NCBI GenBank assembly: GCA_007136035.1
Contig: SLHS01000054.1
Span: forward strand, 1-5,697
DNA from: Patescibacteria group bacterium
GTDB lineage: Bacteria > Patescibacteriota > Dojkabacteria > SC72 > T1SED10-24
Direction: 5' to 3'
DNA length: 5,697 nucleotides
Shown: one piece after another, positions 5,657 through 5,697 of the stretch
How positions within the stretch are numbered: position 1 is the stretch's first letter
Layout: each line of letters opens with the position of its first letter
Notes under the pieces: generated by a model
What the model saw: only the letters and a program-made list of their open reading frames with translations
What the model was told of the DNA's origin: nothing
Databases searched by the model: none
Translations under genes and position numbers: made by a program

Positions 5657-5697
5657 ATGGCTAAAGAAAAAGAAGCAAAAGTAAAGATAGAGGAACA
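5657..5697 (+). CDS. Start of next operon gene (partial, unidentified)
   Basis: Two bases after the ATPase stop codon an ATG opens a frame that runs off the window. Its 13 visible codons read MAKEKEAKVKIEE, a highly charged, probably cytoplasmic N-terminus. The tight spacing implies translation coupled to the ATPase. In related pilus operons this slot usually holds the inner-membrane platform protein PilC/GspF or a second ATPase such as PilT, but nothing in these residues distinguishes them. Confidence 0.6.
   Translation, partial: MAKEKEAKVKIEE

Overview
This is an AT-rich, wholly plus-strand, gene-dense bacterial window. The combination of genes points to a Patescibacteria/CPR-type genome: a short-tailed topA end, radC, a very long signal-peptide fibre protein with an endosialidase-type chaperone domain, a type IV pilin with the 'INPAKHFRDTRDSERSADV'-type helix, and a compact PilB/GspE ATPase. 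The placement is inference from style and protein families, since no ribosomal RNA or marker gene is complete here. All five stop codons seen are TAA or TAG, and none of the reading frames contains an internal TGA. The genetic code therefore looks standard rather than the UGA=Gly code of Gracilibacteria or Absconditabacteria, although TGA is not seen terminating any gene.

Layout: 1-63 is the 3' end of DNA topoisomerase I (last zinc ribbon and lysine tail). 108-722 is RadC, a JAMM-type protein. 722-3736 overlaps radC by one base (TAGTG) and encodes a 1004-residue exported fibre-like protein. In order it has a signal anchor, a tail-fibre-type beta head, seven LVIVD-like repeats (probably one seven-bladed propeller), a Peptidase_S74 intramolecular chaperone with its Ser-Lys dyad, and an unusually long C-terminal part with an acidic low-complexity linker. 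3737-3840 is a regulatory gap with a good sigma70-type promoter, overlapping inverted repeats and a perfect TATAAT close to the next start. 3841-4326 is a type IV pilin. 4327-4403 holds an intrinsic terminator entangled with a second, mutually interleaved stem. 4404-5654 is the pilus assembly ATPase. 5657-5697 is the first 13 codons of another gene in the same operon.

The second half reads as a pilus assembly operon in which the pilin is probably made in excess of the ATPase by partial termination between them. The fibre gene just upstream is a plausible surface adhesin, but its link to the pilus rests only on adjacency. The most interesting points are the propeller-plus-S74 fibre architecture with a long post-chaperone region, the pseudoknot-like terminator between pilin and ATPase, the repeat cluster on the pilin promoter, and the consistent lack of Shine-Dalgarno sequences, with -10-like hexamers sitting directly upstream of three starts.
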